Assembly: GCA_021151535.1 (NCBI GenBank) | Contig: JAGKXC010000014.1 | Span: 1-30,828, forward strand | Length of the DNA stretch: 30,828 bases | Direction of reading: 5' to 3' | Source: Sphingobacteriia bacterium | GTDB lineage: Bacteria > Bacteroidota > Bacteroidia > NS11-12g > UBA955 | Shown: piece after piece, positions 15,540 through 24,924 of the stretch | Layout: each line of letters starts with the position of its first letter | Numbering within the stretch: the stretch's first letter is position 1 | Translations under genes and position numbers: made by a program | Notes under the pieces: model-generated | Database searches by the model: none | What the model was told of the DNA's origin: nothing | What the model saw: only the letters and a program-made list of their open reading frames with translations

Positions 15540-17036
15540 ATGAAATTATCCCTAAAACATATCAAAGTCATTTACATCGCCCTGTTTTCCGTTCTCATCC
15601 TATCCCTACAAATTGGAATAAAATGGTTTGCGCTTAACCTCGATACCACCGCCTATGCGCATATTGCCAACCAAGTTGCACAAGGAAATTTTCACGCTCT
15701 CCTCAACCTCACCTGGTCGCCCTTGCCTCCACTCATCGCCTCAATGTTTATCAAATTCGGTATTCATCCCATTGTCGCTTTCCATATTACGAATTCCTTC
15801 GCTTTAATCGCATTGATTTCCTTATATGCTCAAGCCTTAACCAAAGATAACTTGCTGTCATACATTGTTTTGGGATTCCTAACCATTACCATCGGCCCCG
15901 GATTCTCAGACGCAATCTTCCTCTTCTTTTTTATTTTCATTTTCAAAGAATTAAACCAAGCAAAAACCTCAATAAATCACTTCATAAAACTCGCCCTGCT
16001 CTCTATCCCCTTTGGTTTTGCAAGATCCATGGGTTTTTATGTCATGATCTTTGCCCTGTTGCTCTATATAGCCTTATATCTTTACGAAAAAAACTTCAAA
16101 ATCGCCCGAAATTATGCAGGCATATTACTATTAAATATAATCGTCATTTCCTTGTGGAGTATGGCGATAGGAAAAGAACATAACATACCGCCCACGCTCA
16201 ACAAAACCGGCGCTTTTAATCTTACACTACTTCAGGATCGTATCAACAATACCATCCCAACAAACGTGGATGATAAAGCGAAAATTACCATCGATAACTT
16301 CCATAGCTATATCCATTACAACCCCAAACAACAATTTATTCCCAACAACCGCAAAACCCACCAATGGCGCTGGCTAGATATCGCATCCTATACAGGAACT
16401 CCCGAAATTCCCAAATTCCCAGAGTACTGGAACACATCTAGCATCAAATTTATCATCAAATATTACTTCTCTAATGTTTACGTTTTTATCAAAGATTATA
16501 CATTTACCTGCTTCATTTTCTTCCTCCTGTTCTTCAGCAACCTGAAAAATATCCGCGTGCTTATTCCCCTTTCCATCCTGCTTTTTTATATCAATCTCTT
16601 CTTTATTACCCACCTTGAAGATCGCTATATCTTGCCCTGCATTATCTTGCTAGTAACCCTAGTTATTGAAAATAAAAACAACATACATTTCAACTTCTTA
16701 AAAAGTTCCCAAATCCCATTAGTTATCTTGTTGTCGCTTTCTACCCATACCATGAGAAACTTGCTCCACGCAAGTAACGCAAGTAAAACCATCTTTCAAC
16801 GCACCCCCAGATTCTATACACAAAAATTCGATAAACCTATGTCATTCATCGCCTTCAGTAATGTAGAGTCAGCCACTTTGGTAATCCAAAATCCCAAATT
16901 GATTTTTAAAGGCTATTTATATCCGCATGAATTACATTCAGTAAAAGATTCTACATTGTATTTCATGGAACGAATAGGTGAAAAAGCCGTTTTTACCCCA
17001 ATCAAAGATTACCAATACTCATATCCAAAAAAGTAA
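15540..17036 (+). CDS. GT-C type integral membrane glycosyltransferase (GT39/ArnT-like)
   Basis: 498 residues from ATG 15540, with about ten membrane spans. An in-frame ATG at 15474, directly after the previous stop, would add 22 polar residues ending in PPP encoded by the C8 tract. I prefer 15540 because it places the basic MKLSLKHIK in front of the first span. The first loop, LDTTAYAHIANQVAQGNF followed by WSPLPPLIASMFIKFG, matches the D...Y...A..I..G ... PP/PL pattern of lipid-linked-sugar-dependent GT-C enzymes. HLEDRYILPCIILLV is also typical (the ..E.RY..P motif). Acceptor and donor are unknown; a polyprenyl-phosphate sugar donor is the family expectation. Confidence 0.65.
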   Translation: MKLSLKHIKVIYIALFSVLILSLQIGIKWFALNLDTTAYAHIANQVAQGNFHALLNLTWSPLPPLIASMFIKFGIHPIVAFHITNSFALIALISLYAQALTKDNLLSYIVLGFLTITIGPGFSDAIFLFFFIFIFKELNQAKTSINHFIKLALLSIPFGFARSMGFYVMIFALLLYIALYLYEKNFKIARNYAGILLLNIIVISLWSMAIGKEHNIPPTLNKTGAFNLTLLQDRINNTIPTNVDDKAKITIDNFHSYIHYNPKQQFIPNNRKTHQWRWLDIASYTGTPEIPKFPEYWNTSSIKFIIKYYFSNVYVFIKDYTFTCFIFFLLFFSNLKNIRVLIPLSILLFYINLFFITHLEDRYILPCIILLVTLVIENKNNIHFNFLKSSQIPLVILLSLSTHTMRNLLHASNASKTIFQRTPRFYTQKFDKPMSFIAFSNVESATLVIQNPKLIFKGYLYPHELHSVKDSTLYFMERIGEKAVFTPIKDYQYSYPKK

Positions 17037-17040
17037 TTTT

Positions 17041-18648
17041 CTACCTAATTTTCTTTTCGTAAATAGCGATGCGTCCAAAATGCTTCAGGATACGATAATC
17101 CTTTTTTACTCTTTTGGAAAAGGCTGGTATCAAACCTAAATCAACGATATTTTCCGTATCAATTATATATAAAGGACCTCTGCCATTCATCCCCATCTTA
17201 TTCCCCCATATATCTTCCTCAAAATACTTTATCTCTTTTTTCCATAATTCCGGAGAATAACGCCACATTTTTTCCCATAAAAGTATATTAGGACATCGGA
17301 AAATTTGGCGATATTTTGGATACAAATCATGTTGCAATATTGCAGCAAGTGGGTTGCCCAAAAATAAAACTGGCACCGTATTCACTTGGCCTGCTAATTG
17401 CACTCCCAAATTTAAATTACGCATATAATCAACCGCAGAATCCACTTCAGGATTTCGAGTTATACTCGTTTGTATTTCAAAAAACGCAAACCCTTTTCCA
17501 CTAACCATAGCCTTAACACCATTGGCAATGTTAAATACCCCTACATAACATACCAAAACACCCCAAAACCAAAACATTTTTCGCGATTTCAAAAACCGAA
17601 TGCAATAAAAAATAGCCAATGCAAACCAAATCAATAATAATTGATGGTAATGTATAAAATTATTTCTGGGAATAACTATAGATACAATTCCTGTAATCAG
17701 TGCCAAAAAAACCACAATTTCATTCCCAATCTTAATGCCAACCTTGCCATTTATCACTTCCAAAAAATGATTCCCTTGTTGTTTGAAATATCCCATGATT
17801 TGACGGATATTAACAAATCCAAACCATATGAAAAACAACCAAATTGAAAAAAATAAAAACAACTGTGATTTGGCTACGCCTAATATTGCTCTAACTATCC
17901 CAACCTCAGAAAACAACTTTGTATAAAAGATATTCTTATGCCAATAATAAAACACAAAAGCATCCCACCAATCACGAGAATTAAAATAAACCAATAATAC
18001 AAGTGGCACCAATACAGTTGTTAATAACCTAATCCACCAACGATTCCCAAGCCCAACAACGCGATCACCAAACAAAATCTCAATCAACCTCAGCATCCAA
18101 AACAAACCAGCAAACAATATCATTTGCATCTTCACAATTGGCAAAATCACCAACAACAATCCAATGATTATATCCCCAATCCAGTTCTCCTTCTGAGTAA
18201 ATGCCCAAAAACTAAGCGACATAAAAAACAACCCCAACCACTCAGTATTATAGGTCTGAAATGCCGTTTGACTATTCATCCATAATCCCGTAAACAATAC
18301 CCAAATCAACCAACGCTCTTCTTTTTTAACAGAAAAACTCAACATTACCATTGAACCCAAATATCCAACGATAAAACCCCATATCCTCAAACCAAAATAA
18401 TCAAATTCCAAACCCATGAATCGCATGAGCCCCAATATCCAAATACTAATAAATCCAGTTGTATTAGCCTCAAAATCAACCCCAGGAACACCACAATAAC
18501 CCAATCGCAAAACATTGGTCCAAATCAATTCATCAAACTCAATCATACCCATTTGCCAAATTTGCCAACGGCTAATAATTACAGCTATAATTAAGCCAAA
18601 AGCGACAAAAAACAAACGCGTACTACTGTTCAGTTTGGTAAAAATCAT
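17041..18648 (-). CDS. GT-C-like polytopic membrane protein
   Basis: 535 residues with about eleven membrane spans and a short C-terminal periplasmic-type domain. After the first span comes IEFDELIWTNVLRLGYCG, an acidic-loop pattern like the first loop of GT-C transferases, then a run of hydrophobic helices. The C-terminal domain (from about residue 420) contains DYMRNLNLGVQLAGQVNTVP and HDLYPKYRQIF, as in dolichyl-phosphate-mannose-type family members. It is convergent with the preceding GT-C gene, with 4 bases between stops. About 28% GC in one counted line, lower than the core genes. It lies downstream of a GT2 that could make its lipid-linked donor. Confidence 0.6.
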   Translation of the reverse strand: MIFTKLNSSTRLFFVAFGLIIAVIISRWQIWQMGMIEFDELIWTNVLRLGYCGVPGVDFEANTTGFISIWILGLMRFMGLEFDYFGLRIWGFIVGYLGSMVMLSFSVKKEERWLIWVLFTGLWMNSQTAFQTYNTEWLGLFFMSLSFWAFTQKENWIGDIIIGLLLVILPIVKMQMILFAGLFWMLRLIEILFGDRVVGLGNRWWIRLLTTVLVPLVLLVYFNSRDWWDAFVFYYWHKNIFYTKLFSEVGIVRAILGVAKSQLFLFFSIWLFFIWFGFVNIRQIMGYFKQQGNHFLEVINGKVGIKIGNEIVVFLALITGIVSIVIPRNNFIHYHQLLLIWFALAIFYCIRFLKSRKMFWFWGVLVCYVGVFNIANGVKAMVSGKGFAFFEIQTSITRNPEVDSAVDYMRNLNLGVQLAGQVNTVPVLFLGNPLAAILQHDLYPKYRQIFRCPNILLWEKMWRYSPELWKKEIKYFEEDIWGNKMGMNGRGPLYIIDTENIVDLGLIPAFSKRVKKDYRILKHFGRIAIYEKKIR

Positions 18649-18706
18649 CCAATAAATTTAATTTTATCTCGCAAAATAAACACAAAATACTATAGACAAA
18701 AATCTA

Positions 18707-19501
18707 CTATATCCGCTTCAATATTGGCACCATGCCTCCCAATTGCCTATAAAAGTTCTTGCCGTGTTCGTACATTTTAAAGGTGCTTAAACTAGGACTC
18801 CCGCCATGCCTATCCCTAAAAACAATCATTACATGCTTCATGCCCACTCGCTTATGATATAAAGCCAATAACACATTAACCAAAAAGAAATCATCTGTGC
18901 AAATAGGTAAAAATGCCCCCAAGGTCTTTGTTTTAAACACGCGATAAGGAACATTGGGATCCCATAACCACAAACCAATTCTCATAAATGCAACCACACT
19001 TAATACCCGTGAAACCATAAAACGTAAAAAACCATCCTTACGGTAATACCTGAATCCATAAACTACCGAATTTCCTTGCTTCAATAATTGCAAAAACTCA
19101 ACGAAATACTTGGGATCACACTGTCCGTCACTATCCAACTGCATTGTATAATCATACCCACAATCAAAACTATAACGATAACCTTGCAAACATGTATTTC
19201 CATGCCCCGAATTGGACTTGTCAATTACTTTAATCCATTGAGGATATGCTATTTCCAAACGTTTTATTATCTCTATCGTATTGTCCTTGCTGCCATCATT
19301 CATCATCAAAAGATGAATCTGACCAAAAAAATCTTGTGATTCAAAAGCACCTTTCCACTCCAAAAACGTTTTCTCAATTGATTCCGATTCATTGTAAATC
19401 GGCATCACAACACACAAACTGGGCAAAATATTCTCTGAACTTGATGTTCTCATTCGTTGTGTAATATTAATGCAAACTTTCCATAAATGCCCATAATCCA
19501 T
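18707..19501 (-). CDS. GT2 family glycosyltransferase (dolichyl-phosphate-hexose synthase-like)
   Basis: 264 residues from the ATG at 19501, or 248 from the ATG at 19453 (MRTSSSENILPS). The latter looks better because the GT-A fold begins at SLCVVMPIYNESESIEKT just after it. Motifs: NDGSKDNT (UDP/GDP-sugar pocket), SGHGNTCLQGYRYSFD, the metal-binding DSD in MQLDSDGQCDPKYF, and DDFFLVN near the acceptor site. There is no large C-terminal membrane domain, so it is a soluble or peripheral enzyme of DPM1 type. It lies 58 bases upstream of the GT-C-like gene on the same strand. A donor-maker/user pair is a plausible inference. Confidence 0.8.
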   Translation of the reverse strand: MDYGHLWKVCINITQRMRTSSSENILPSLCVVMPIYNESESIEKTFLEWKGAFESQDFFGQIHLLMMNDGSKDNTIEIIKRLEIAYPQWIKVIDKSNSGHGNTCLQGYRYSFDCGYDYTMQLDSDGQCDPKYFVEFLQLLKQGNSVVYGFRYYRKDGFLRFMVSRVLSVVAFMRIGLWLWDPNVPYRVFKTKTLGAFLPICTDDFFLVNVLLALYHKRVGMKHVMIVFRDRHGGSPSLSTFKMYEHGKNFYRQLGGMVPILKRI

Positions 19502-19546
19502 TCACCAAAAATCCTATAATGATATTTTAGTAGTCCCCAAATTCCT

Positions 19547-19554
19547 TATTTTTG
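19547..19554 (+). promoter_or_regulatory. -7 element (TATTTTTG) of the crotonase gene
   Basis: An exact TAnnTTTG match, 6 bases before the ATG at 19561. It argues against the TTG at 19552 as the start, since that codon lies inside the element. A weak TTTT lies about 19 bases upstream. Confidence 0.5.
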
Positions 19555-19560
19555 CTACTT

Positions 19561-20343
19561 ATGGAACTAACCAGCGTTTTGTACCAAAAAAATGGAGCCG
19601 TTGCCACCATTACCTTAAACCGCCCCGACGTTTTCAATGCCTTCGATGAAACCCAAAGCTACGACCTTCAAGCTGCACTCAAAGAAGCACGCAAAGACAA
19701 CGAGGTGCGCGTGGTAGTGCTCACCGGTGCCGGTAAAGCATTCTGCTCCGGACAAGACCTAAAAGCCATCGCAGGTTCCAAAAATCGCTCACTCAGCGAT
19801 TCCCTGTACAAACGCTATAACCCCATCATCAAAGCCATGCGCGATATGCCCAAACCCATTATCGGTCGTATCAATGGCGTGGCCGCAGGTGCCGGCGCAT
19901 CCCTTGCACTCGCTTGCGATTTTATCATAGCCGCTGAAAATGCCGCCTTCATAGAAGTGTTCGTAAACGTAGGCCTCGTGCCCGATTCCGGATCTTCCTA
20001 CTTCTTGGCGAAATCCATTTCCCCAGCCCGTGCCTTCGAAATGGCTACCCAAGCTACCAAAATATCCGCCCAACAAGCACAAGAATGGGGCCTCATCAAC
20101 CGCGTGGTTTCAACAGAAAACCTCGATGAAGAAGTTCAAAAACATGCAGAATACTACGCCGCAGCACCAACATTGGCAGTGGGCATGATCAAAAAAATGC
20201 TTAACAAAGCAACCTCAGCCGACCTCGACGCTATGCTACAAATTGAAGCCTGGTACCAAGAAATTGCCGGCCGTTCCAACGATTACCGCGAAGGTGTTAC
20301 CGCCTTCAACGAAAAACGCAAACCCGAATTCAAAGGCAACTAA
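19561..20343 (+). CDS. enoyl-CoA hydratase/isomerase, PaaG-like
   Basis: 260 residues of the crotonase fold. The oxyanion-hole segments are FCSGQDLKAIAG (near 60-71) and INGVAAGAGASLALACDF. The active-site region reads AAFIEVFVNVGLVPDSGSSYFL: Asp in PDSG, where PaaG-type isomerases have their acid/base Asp and classical hydratases have Glu. This favours 2-(1,2-epoxy-1,2-dihydrophenyl)acetyl-CoA isomerase activity or a related isomerase, but the gene stands alone, with no phenylacetate genes near it, so the substrate stays open. Start chosen at the ATG after the -7 element. The M43 protease gene follows 43 bases later. Confidence 0.8.
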   Translation: MELTSVLYQKNGAVATITLNRPDVFNAFDETQSYDLQAALKEARKDNEVRVVVLTGAGKAFCSGQDLKAIAGSKNRSLSDSLYKRYNPIIKAMRDMPKPIIGRINGVAAGAGASLALACDFIIAAENAAFIEVFVNVGLVPDSGSSYFLAKSISPARAFEMATQATKISAQQAQEWGLINRVVSTENLDEEVQKHAEYYAAAPTLAVGMIKKMLNKATSADLDAMLQIEAWYQEIAGRSNDYREGVTAFNEKRKPEFKGN

Positions 20344-20386
20344 TTTGGCAAACGCTCACCAAAATCCAAACTCCCATCCAACAACC

Positions 20387-21757
20387 ATGAAACTGCTGCG
20401 CAACTTCATACTCCTAACCTCCTTCCTTTCACTCTCTACCCTCTCCGCTCAAACCCAAGAACACTTCGAACCCTGTGGATTCGATCGCGTTATCGATCAA
20501 ATTGAAGCGCAATACCCAGGCTATAAAAAACACTTCGATGAATTATCTGCCAGCCAGTTTCAACCTGCCCAACAACCCAATGTTACCCCACGCAAAAAAA
20601 TCATAACCGATACCACCTACTATCTCGATACCACCTATACTGTGCCCGTGGTATTCCACGTGCTCTACTCCAATGCCACCGAAAATGTGCACGATTCCCT
20701 GCTCATCAACCAAATCGAAGCCCTAAACCGCGATTTTAACCGCACCAATAAAGATACAACCAACACCCGTAACGTGTTTAAACCCATTGTGGGATCGGCA
20801 AAAATCCATTTCGTGCTCGCTTCAGAAGATCCCAATGGCCTGCCAACGACCGGCATCATACACAAACCCACAACTATTACCCAATGGGGTACTTCCAACT
20901 TCAGCATCACTGACTACATGAAATTCAACTCAAGTGGCGGCGATGACGCCTGGGATGCCAAAAAATACCTCAATATATGGGTATGCGATCTTTCCTATAA
21001 CAACACAGACGCCCTCCTCGGATACGCCTACCCGCCACTCAATCACCCCAATTGGACGTCCAGCAATACCGCCGGAGATCCCTTACAAGGCGTGGTAATT
21101 CACTATAAAGTAATCGGGCAAAATAACCCGCGCGCTACCGGTACCATCGCTGGCGCCAATAAAGGGCGATGTACCGTACACGAAGTAGGACACTACTTTG
21201 GATTACGGCATATTTGGGGCGATGCCTCCAGCTGCCTCAATAACGATTACATAAAAGATACGCCCGGACAAACTGCCCGCTCCAACTTCAACTGCAACCT
21301 CTTCGTTAATACTTGCAACGATATACCTAAAGACATGCCCGATATGGTAGAAAATTATATGGACTACTCTTCAGAAGCTTGCCAAAACTCATTTACCAAC
21401 GGACAAATCCGCGTGATGCGCAATGCCATCAAAGTGTTCCGCAAATCACTGCCCATCCAAATGAAAATCGATACCGCCATGCGTATCTTCGATACCATTG
21501 TGTACAACGATGTGTTGGTTTACACCAACCCAGATAACAGAAATATCGTGGTAGAACTTAACAACGAAACCCTAAAAGACCAAGTGTCTGTAACTTTGTA
21601 TAACAGTATCGGACAAATTATCTCCCCCGAAATCTCCCTCACCACCAACGAAACCCGCTTCAAATCTGATCGCTTAAGCACCGGCGTTTACGTTGCCGTT
21701 ATCAAACAAAACAGCACCAATCGCGTCATCAAAAAACAAAAACTCCTGCTTTTTTAA
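20387..21757 (+). CDS. secreted M43-family (pappalysin-like) zinc metalloprotease with T9SS sorting domain
   Basis: 456 residues from ATG 20387, which heads a signal peptide (MKLLRNFILLTSFLSLSTLS, cleavage near AQTQ). The frame is open further upstream, but only inside the crotonase gene. A propeptide-like region follows (about 25-90). The extended zinc site is His265-Glu266-x-x-His269-x-x-Gly-x-x-His275 (HEVGHYFGLRH) followed by IWGD, with the Met-turn region NYMDYSSEACQNSFTNGQIRVM. The last roughly 75 residues form a type A T9SS C-terminal domain: SVTLYNSIGQII, then RLSTGVYVAVIKQN, then a KK tail. It should be exported by Sec and then across the outer membrane by T9SS, and may be surface-anchored. 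Convergent with wecB, 21 bases apart. Confidence 0.9.
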   Translation: MKLLRNFILLTSFLSLSTLSAQTQEHFEPCGFDRVIDQIEAQYPGYKKHFDELSASQFQPAQQPNVTPRKKIITDTTYYLDTTYTVPVVFHVLYSNATENVHDSLLINQIEALNRDFNRTNKDTTNTRNVFKPIVGSAKIHFVLASEDPNGLPTTGIIHKPTTITQWGTSNFSITDYMKFNSSGGDDAWDAKKYLNIWVCDLSYNNTDALLGYAYPPLNHPNWTSSNTAGDPLQGVVIHYKVIGQNNPRATGTIAGANKGRCTVHEVGHYFGLRHIWGDASSCLNNDYIKDTPGQTARSNFNCNLFVNTCNDIPKDMPDMVENYMDYSSEACQNSFTNGQIRVMRNAIKVFRKSLPIQMKIDTAMRIFDTIVYNDVLVYTNPDNRNIVVELNNETLKDQVSVTLYNSIGQIISPEISLTTNETRFKSDRLSTGVYVAVIKQNSTNRVIKKQKLLLF

Positions 21758-21778
21758 TTATTGCGATAATAATCTTCC

Positions 21779-22888
21779 TTAGCTTTCAGAGTAACACTTC
21801 CCCTCAGCAACAAACCACTCCACAATTCTCTCCGCGGCCTTTCCATCCCACATCGGTGGAATGCTACCCAGCTTCCAATTCCCCGCCAACAACTTCTCCA
21901 AATACTCCTGCAATACCTTAGGATCCGTGCCAATCAACTCGTTCGTACCCATCGTGCAAGTCTCCGGCCGCTCCGTACTCGTTCTCAATGTAATACAAGG
22001 AACACCCATCACCGTGGTCTCCTCCGTAATCCCCCCACTATCCGTTACCACGCCCAAAGCGTGCTTCACCAAATAATTAAATTCCAAATACCCCATAGGA
22101 TCTACCAACACAATGTTTCGGGGCGATAATCCAAACTTCTCCATATTCCCCCGTGTTCTCGGATGAACCGGAAAAATCACCTTCATCCCCTGCAAACCCA
22201 TGTCCAATGCCTCAAACAACAAACCCAACTGTTCCGAATGATCCACATTGCTAGGCCTGTGCAATGTCACCACCACATATTTACCCTTTTCCAATCCTTC
22301 CTCATCCCAAAACACAGGCTTTCCAAACTTTCCCTCATTAGCCAATAAAGTGTCAATCATGGTATTCCCTACAAAAACGATCTGATCCTCTTTCATCCCC
22401 ACAGCCCGTAATGAAGAATTGGCCGTTTCCGATGTAGTGAAAAACACATCCGAAATACTGTCAGTAACAATCCTATTAATCTCCTCCGGCATTCCCATAT
22501 CCCCACTCCTTATCCCGCCTTCCACATGCGCTACCTTTATCCCCAACTTCTTGGCCACTAATGTGCAAGCCATTGTGCTGGTAACGTCACCAACCACCAA
22601 AACCCAATCACAAGGCTGGTCCATCAAATACTTCTCAAATGCCACCATAATGGCCGCCGTCTGCTCCGCCTGAGTCCCACCACCACACTGCAAATTCACC
22701 TCCGGCTCCGGAATCCCCAACTGCTCAAAAAAACTACCACTCATCTTTTGGTCGTAGTGCTGACCCGTATGCACCAAGGTAAAGTCCAAATCCTTCGAAC
22801 CCCCAACCTTAGCCGCCTCCAACACCTTTATGATAGGCGCAATCTTCATAAAATTAGGTCTGGCACCCGCCACCAATACGATTTTCAT
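21779..22888 (-). CDS. wecB: UDP-N-acetylglucosamine 2-epimerase (non-hydrolysing)
   Basis: Interconverts UDP-GlcNAc and UDP-ManNAc in the cytoplasm. 369 residues, normal length. Motifs: VAGARPNFMKIAPI (6-19), HTGQHYDQKMSGSFFEQLGIPEP, VVGDVTSTMA, HVEGGIRSGDMGMPEEINR, TLHRPSNVD, VTDSGGITEE and LRTSTERPET. Two positions deviate from the commonest form (HRPSN for HR.EN, and DSGGITEE for DSGG.QEE), which may separate it from the E. coli WecB clade. It lies 15 bases downstream of the 4,6-dehydratase gene, so the two are probably co-transcribed. Confidence 0.93.
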   Translation of the reverse strand: MKIVLVAGARPNFMKIAPIIKVLEAAKVGGSKDLDFTLVHTGQHYDQKMSGSFFEQLGIPEPEVNLQCGGGTQAEQTAAIMVAFEKYLMDQPCDWVLVVGDVTSTMACTLVAKKLGIKVAHVEGGIRSGDMGMPEEINRIVTDSISDVFFTTSETANSSLRAVGMKEDQIVFVGNTMIDTLLANEGKFGKPVFWDEEGLEKGKYVVVTLHRPSNVDHSEQLGLLFEALDMGLQGMKVIFPVHPRTRGNMEKFGLSPRNIVLVDPMGYLEFNYLVKHALGVVTDSGGITEETTVMGVPCITLRTSTERPETCTMGTNELIGTDPKVLQEYLEKLLAGNWKLGSIPPMWDGKAAERIVEWFVAEGKCYSES

Positions 22889-22903
22889 ATATTAAATTGA
22901 CAT

Positions 22904-24838
22904 TTATATTTTATCCAACTCTGCATATACCGAATTCTCACTCTTGTATTCAGGTACCAAACGCTTCAAACGCTTCACTAACTCCACATCACTCACATTC
23001 CCACTCACAATATCACACATCTCACGTATCAAAGTACACTCTGTCTCCTCATCTACCGCCCTCACCTTTGCAACCAAAATCTTAGGATGCGGCGTTTCCA
23101 GCGTGTTCTCTTTGTCACTCAATAACTCCTCATACAACTTCTCTCCAGGTCGCAACCCAGTCTCCAAAATCTCAATATCCTTTCCTGGTATCAACCCACT
23201 CAACTTAATCATCTTCTCAGCCAAATCATAAATCCGTACCGGCTCTCCCATATCAAACACAAAAATCTCACCTCCATTACCCATCGTAGCTGCTTGAAAC
23301 ACGAGTTGACAAGCCTCAGGAATTGTCATGAAATACCTTACCACATCCTTATGTGTTACAGTTAACGACTCCCTATTCTCCAGCTGCCTCCTAAACAACG
23401 GAATCACAGAACCATTAGATCCCAATACATTCCCAAAACGCGTAGTGATAAACTTCGTCTTGCCCTTAGAAGCCATCATTTGCACCATCATCTCTGCACC
23501 TCGCTTCGTAGCCCCCATTACATTCGTAGGGTTCACCGCCTTATCCGTAGACACAAACACAAACTTCTCCACCCCATGCGCCACCGCCAACTTCGCTACC
23601 GTTAACGTACCACACATATTCACCCTCACCGCCTCTTTGGGATTCGCCTCCATCATTGGAACATGCTTGTATGCCGCAGCATGAAACACATTTTCAGGCT
23701 GATAAGTCCTAAAAATCTCCTCCATCCGGTTCTCCTGCGTAACATCCCCAATCACAAACTTCACATTGTTCATGTAATTCAAATGCTTCTTCAACTCCAA
23801 CTCCATATCGTGCATGGGTGTTTCAGAAGCATCCACCATCACCAATAATTTAGGGCGATAATACACAATCTGCCTACATAACTCCGATCCAATTGATCCC
23901 GCAGCACCCGTTACCATAACTACCTTGCCTTTAATGAAATTCATTAAACCTTCATTTTCTAAATTAATTTCCGCCCTATTTAATAAATCTTCAATCTTCA
24001 CCTTTTTTAACTGATCTCGTGACAAATTACCACCAATCCATTCCTGTATTTTTGGAACTCTTTTAAAAACCAATCTGAAACCCAAACAAATCTCTGCAAT
24101 TTGTGAAAATCTTTCTCCTATTATACTTTGAATGCTCCAAATTACCTCTTCCACATTATGATCATCAATAAACTCAGCCTTAAATGCCTTCTCCGGCGAC
24201 AAAACTGGTATCCCGTCTATACTTTTTCCTTGTAATTTTTCATTATCATCAACATAAGCCACCACTTCCCTAAAACTCAAAGTATCCTGCTTAATCGCAT
24301 TCCTAACAGTAATTCCTGTTACCCCAGCACCATAGATTAAAATACCTTTGGTTCGTTTATATCGCTGACCCTTAGCATAACGTGAATAAACCAACCTTAC
24401 TAACAACCGCATGCCCATCGACATTAAAAAGAAGTTTATCCCATGCTGAATAATCAATGCCACTGTCAATTGCTGCCTGTAATTCTCCTCCCCAAATGCC
24501 GTCCAATGCGAAATCAAGTACATCAATCCCGATGCCAACAGACTGGCATAAAACAAACGCAACAAATCTTTTATACCTGTATATCGGAATGCACCAATAT
24601 AAGTTTTAAAAATAAAAAACGAACCAATATAGGTGATTAATACCAACAACACCTCATATAAGGTGTCAATGGAAAAAGTTATACTAAAATTAAAGTTGTA
24701 ACGAAGAAATAAGGCGATAAAATAAGTAATCAATGCAGTAATTAAATCCACCAAAATCACACCCCATAAGGGCATATGCCTTGATTTAAAGTACTCCTTC
24801 AACTGCTTTTCCCAATATAATTCTCGCTTCGTTACCAT
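22904..24838 (-). CDS. membrane-bound UDP-GlcNAc 4,6-dehydratase (PglF/CapD/WbpM type)
   Basis: 644 residues, full length for the long membrane form. Four spans (about residues 20-130), then a CoA-binding-like Rossmann unit with GAGVTG (about 150-156), then the catalytic SDR domain starting near residue 305 with MVTGAAGSIGSELC. The catalytic site is TDKAVNPTNVMGATKR: the usual Tyr of YxxxK is replaced by Met441 with Lys445, the signature of inverting PglF/WbpM dehydratases. Product: UDP-2-acetamido-2,6-dideoxy-4-ketohexose. The N-terminal half is AT-rich (25-33% GC in counted lines) and the catalytic half is about 45-55% GC, with the change near 23935. First gene of a unit with wecB. Confidence 0.92.
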   Translation of the reverse strand: MVTKRELYWEKQLKEYFKSRHMPLWGVILVDLITALITYFIALFLRYNFNFSITFSIDTLYEVLLVLITYIGSFFIFKTYIGAFRYTGIKDLLRLFYASLLASGLMYLISHWTAFGEENYRQQLTVALIIQHGINFFLMSMGMRLLVRLVYSRYAKGQRYKRTKGILIYGAGVTGITVRNAIKQDTLSFREVVAYVDDNEKLQGKSIDGIPVLSPEKAFKAEFIDDHNVEEVIWSIQSIIGERFSQIAEICLGFRLVFKRVPKIQEWIGGNLSRDQLKKVKIEDLLNRAEINLENEGLMNFIKGKVVMVTGAAGSIGSELCRQIVYYRPKLLVMVDASETPMHDMELELKKHLNYMNNVKFVIGDVTQENRMEEIFRTYQPENVFHAAAYKHVPMMEANPKEAVRVNMCGTLTVAKLAVAHGVEKFVFVSTDKAVNPTNVMGATKRGAEMMVQMMASKGKTKFITTRFGNVLGSNGSVIPLFRRQLENRESLTVTHKDVVRYFMTIPEACQLVFQAATMGNGGEIFVFDMGEPVRIYDLAEKMIKLSGLIPGKDIEILETGLRPGEKLYEELLSDKENTLETPHPKILVAKVRAVDEETECTLIREMCDIVSGNVSDVELVKRLKRLVPEYKSENSVYAELDKI

Positions 24839-24880
24839 GCTGTAATTGAATTTGTAGAATTCGCCCTACAATACCAATGC

Positions 24881-24888
24881 CAAAATTA
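24881..24888 (-). promoter_or_regulatory. -7 element (TAATTTTG on minus strand) of the dehydratase/wecB unit
   Basis: On the minus strand TAATTTTG matches TAnnTTTG exactly and lies 42 bases before the dehydratase ATG. The left 19-bp repeat of the ATPase cassette begins 36 bases upstream of it, so the cassette displaced whatever lay beyond the -35 to -50 region. Confidence 0.5.
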
Positions 24889-24924
24889 CAAACAAGCTCC
24901 CCCAAATCCACCTTTTTTTTAGCA

